Shown: positions 14,916 to 15,591 of the stretch, piece by piece
Position numbering within the stretch: the stretch's first letter is position 1
Layout: each line of letters begins with the position of its first letter
From: Bacteroidota bacterium
GTDB taxonomy: Bacteria; Bacteroidota; Bacteroidia; Bacteroidales; VadinHA17
Length of the DNA: 15,591 nt
Assembly (NCBI GenBank): GCA_021816545.1
Contig: JAKAXP010000024.1
Coordinates: forward strand, 1 to 15,591
Direction of reading: 5' to 3'
The notes under the pieces: generated by a model
The model's input: only the letters and a program-made list of their open reading frames with translations
The model's database searches: none
What the model was told of the DNA's origin: nothing
Translations under genes and position numbers: made by a program

Positions 14916-15591
14916 TCATTGAGGCTTCAGCCCCAGCTTCGCCTCATACATTGTCATAATGAGAGTTGAGATCTGCTCAAGGGTGAAACTGCTCCTGTTA
15001 AGCGTTACATCAAAGAGATAATCAATGCACAGCGGCTTTTTATCAAGAAAATCGACAATCAGCCTGTGCCTCTTCTCATCAGTCTGGGTGACATACTCCT
15101 CAGCCTTCTCAACAATCATCCCTTTCTTTTTCATGACATTCTGGACCCTCCAGTAGACAGGTGCCACCAGCCGCACATGGAGAGCATTGGCCATATCATG
15201 TGTGATGGCAACTCCTCCCCTGCCAATTATAACTGCATACCCGTCACGGGCAATTGAAAGGACCACCTCCTTTATTGCCTTCTTTACAGAGCTGTCGGTT
15301 ACAAATGAACCGGAAAAGGCCATTATCATCTGCGAGATCTCAGTCATTCCCAACCCCTGGTAGTAGGTCTCGACACGCTGCGTGTCAGTTCTCAGCTCAT
15401 GGGCTGCATGGTAGATTATGTCCTTGTCTACCCACTTCCACCTGTTGGTGTTATACCGGAGATTCAATTGCGCAACCAACTCCGCAGCCACCTCGCGGCC
15501 GTCACAACCGGTAAGACGTGATATTGTAATTACGGGGCCTGTCTGGTCAGCGGCCCTCCCAAGCATTTCAGCCCTGTAGCTGCCGTCGAAA
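14916..15591 (-). CDS. Cytidylate-kinase-like protein (5' end beyond window)
   Basis: The reading frame is open to the right edge. An internal ATG at 15564-15566 would give 216 residues, but seven further upstream codons up to the edge read in frame (GSYRAE just before that Met), and family members usually have 15-25 residues before the first strand, so the true start probably lies outside. From the internal Met, GPVITISR at 10-17 is the first strand. GCDGREVA at 20-27 is a degenerate P loop, DKD sits at 47-49, GRGG at 115-118, and DEKRHRLI at 163-170 lies in the lid region. This is the cytidylate kinase-like family common in Bacteroidota, presumed to be a nucleoside monophosphate kinase relative of unknown substrate. 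It converges with the malic enzyme gene across a shared terminator. Confidence 0.75.
   Translation of the reverse strand, partial: FDGSYRAEMLGRAADQTGPVITISRLTGCDGREVAAELVAQLNLRYNTNRWKWVDKDIIYHAAHELRTDTQRVETYYQGLGMTEISQMIMAFSGSFVTDSSVKKAIKEVVLSIARDGYAVIIGRGGVAITHDMANALHVRLVAPVYWRVQNVMKKKGMIVEKAEEYVTQTDEKRHRLIVDFLDKKPLCIDYLFDVTLNRSSFTLEQISTLIMTMYEAKLGLKPQ

Overview
The window looks like a chromosomal segment of a Bacteroidota bacterium, probably an environmental Bacteroidales-type lineage. Several things point there: MaeB-like malic enzyme, DUF1080 and FucP-type MFS proteins, a YaiO-type barrel, near absence of Shine-Dalgarno sequences, two intergenic regions with TTTG-N19-TAnnTTTG-like promoter boxes, and a heptad-type intergenic repeat (GGCAGTA/GGCAATA/GTCAGCA variants) of a kind I associate with this phylum. 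Genus cannot be read from the sequence. No rRNA, tRNA, CRISPR array, transposase, integrase or phage gene was seen.

Layout. Bases 2-97 hold the 3' end of an unidentified + strand gene. Bases 111-239 are a degenerate repeat array between that gene and the end of the next operon. Bases 240-4860 (minus strand) are a tight four-gene operon, transcribed right to left: a single-domain response regulator, a TPR plus YaiO-type outer-membrane barrel, a signal peptide-SPOR-TM-HEAT protein, and a processive-type GT2 glycosyltransferase. Spacings are 3 nt, a 4-nt overlap and 5 nt. The parts resemble a synthase-dependent exopolysaccharide machine: inner-membrane synthase, a protein spanning periplasm to cytoplasm, and an outer-membrane exit barrel. 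The accessory SPOR/HEAT protein is not one I know from the Pga, Bcs, Alg or Pel systems, so this operon is my main candidate for an undescribed system.

Bases 5034-13329 (minus strand) are a five-gene carbohydrate operon, transcribed right to left: ROK sugar kinase, FucP-like MFS transporter, sulfatase lipoprotein, Tat-exported Gfo/Idh/MocA oxidoreductase, and a 1088-residue HEAT protein with two C-terminal DUF1080 (3-keto-disaccharide hydrolase) domains. I infer that a sulfated glycoside is desulfated, oxidised to a 3-keto sugar and cleaved outside the cytoplasm. The released sugar would then be imported by the MFS protein and possibly phosphorylated by the ROK protein. There is no SusC/SusD pair and no classical glycoside hydrolase.

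A 172-bp divergent region separates this operon from a + strand malic enzyme (13502-14809) that has the MaeB-type catalytic part but no phosphotransacetylase domain. A strong bidirectional hairpin terminator (14821-14855) lies between it and a convergent cytidylate-kinase-like gene that runs off the right edge. No intergenic stretch exceeds 300 bases.
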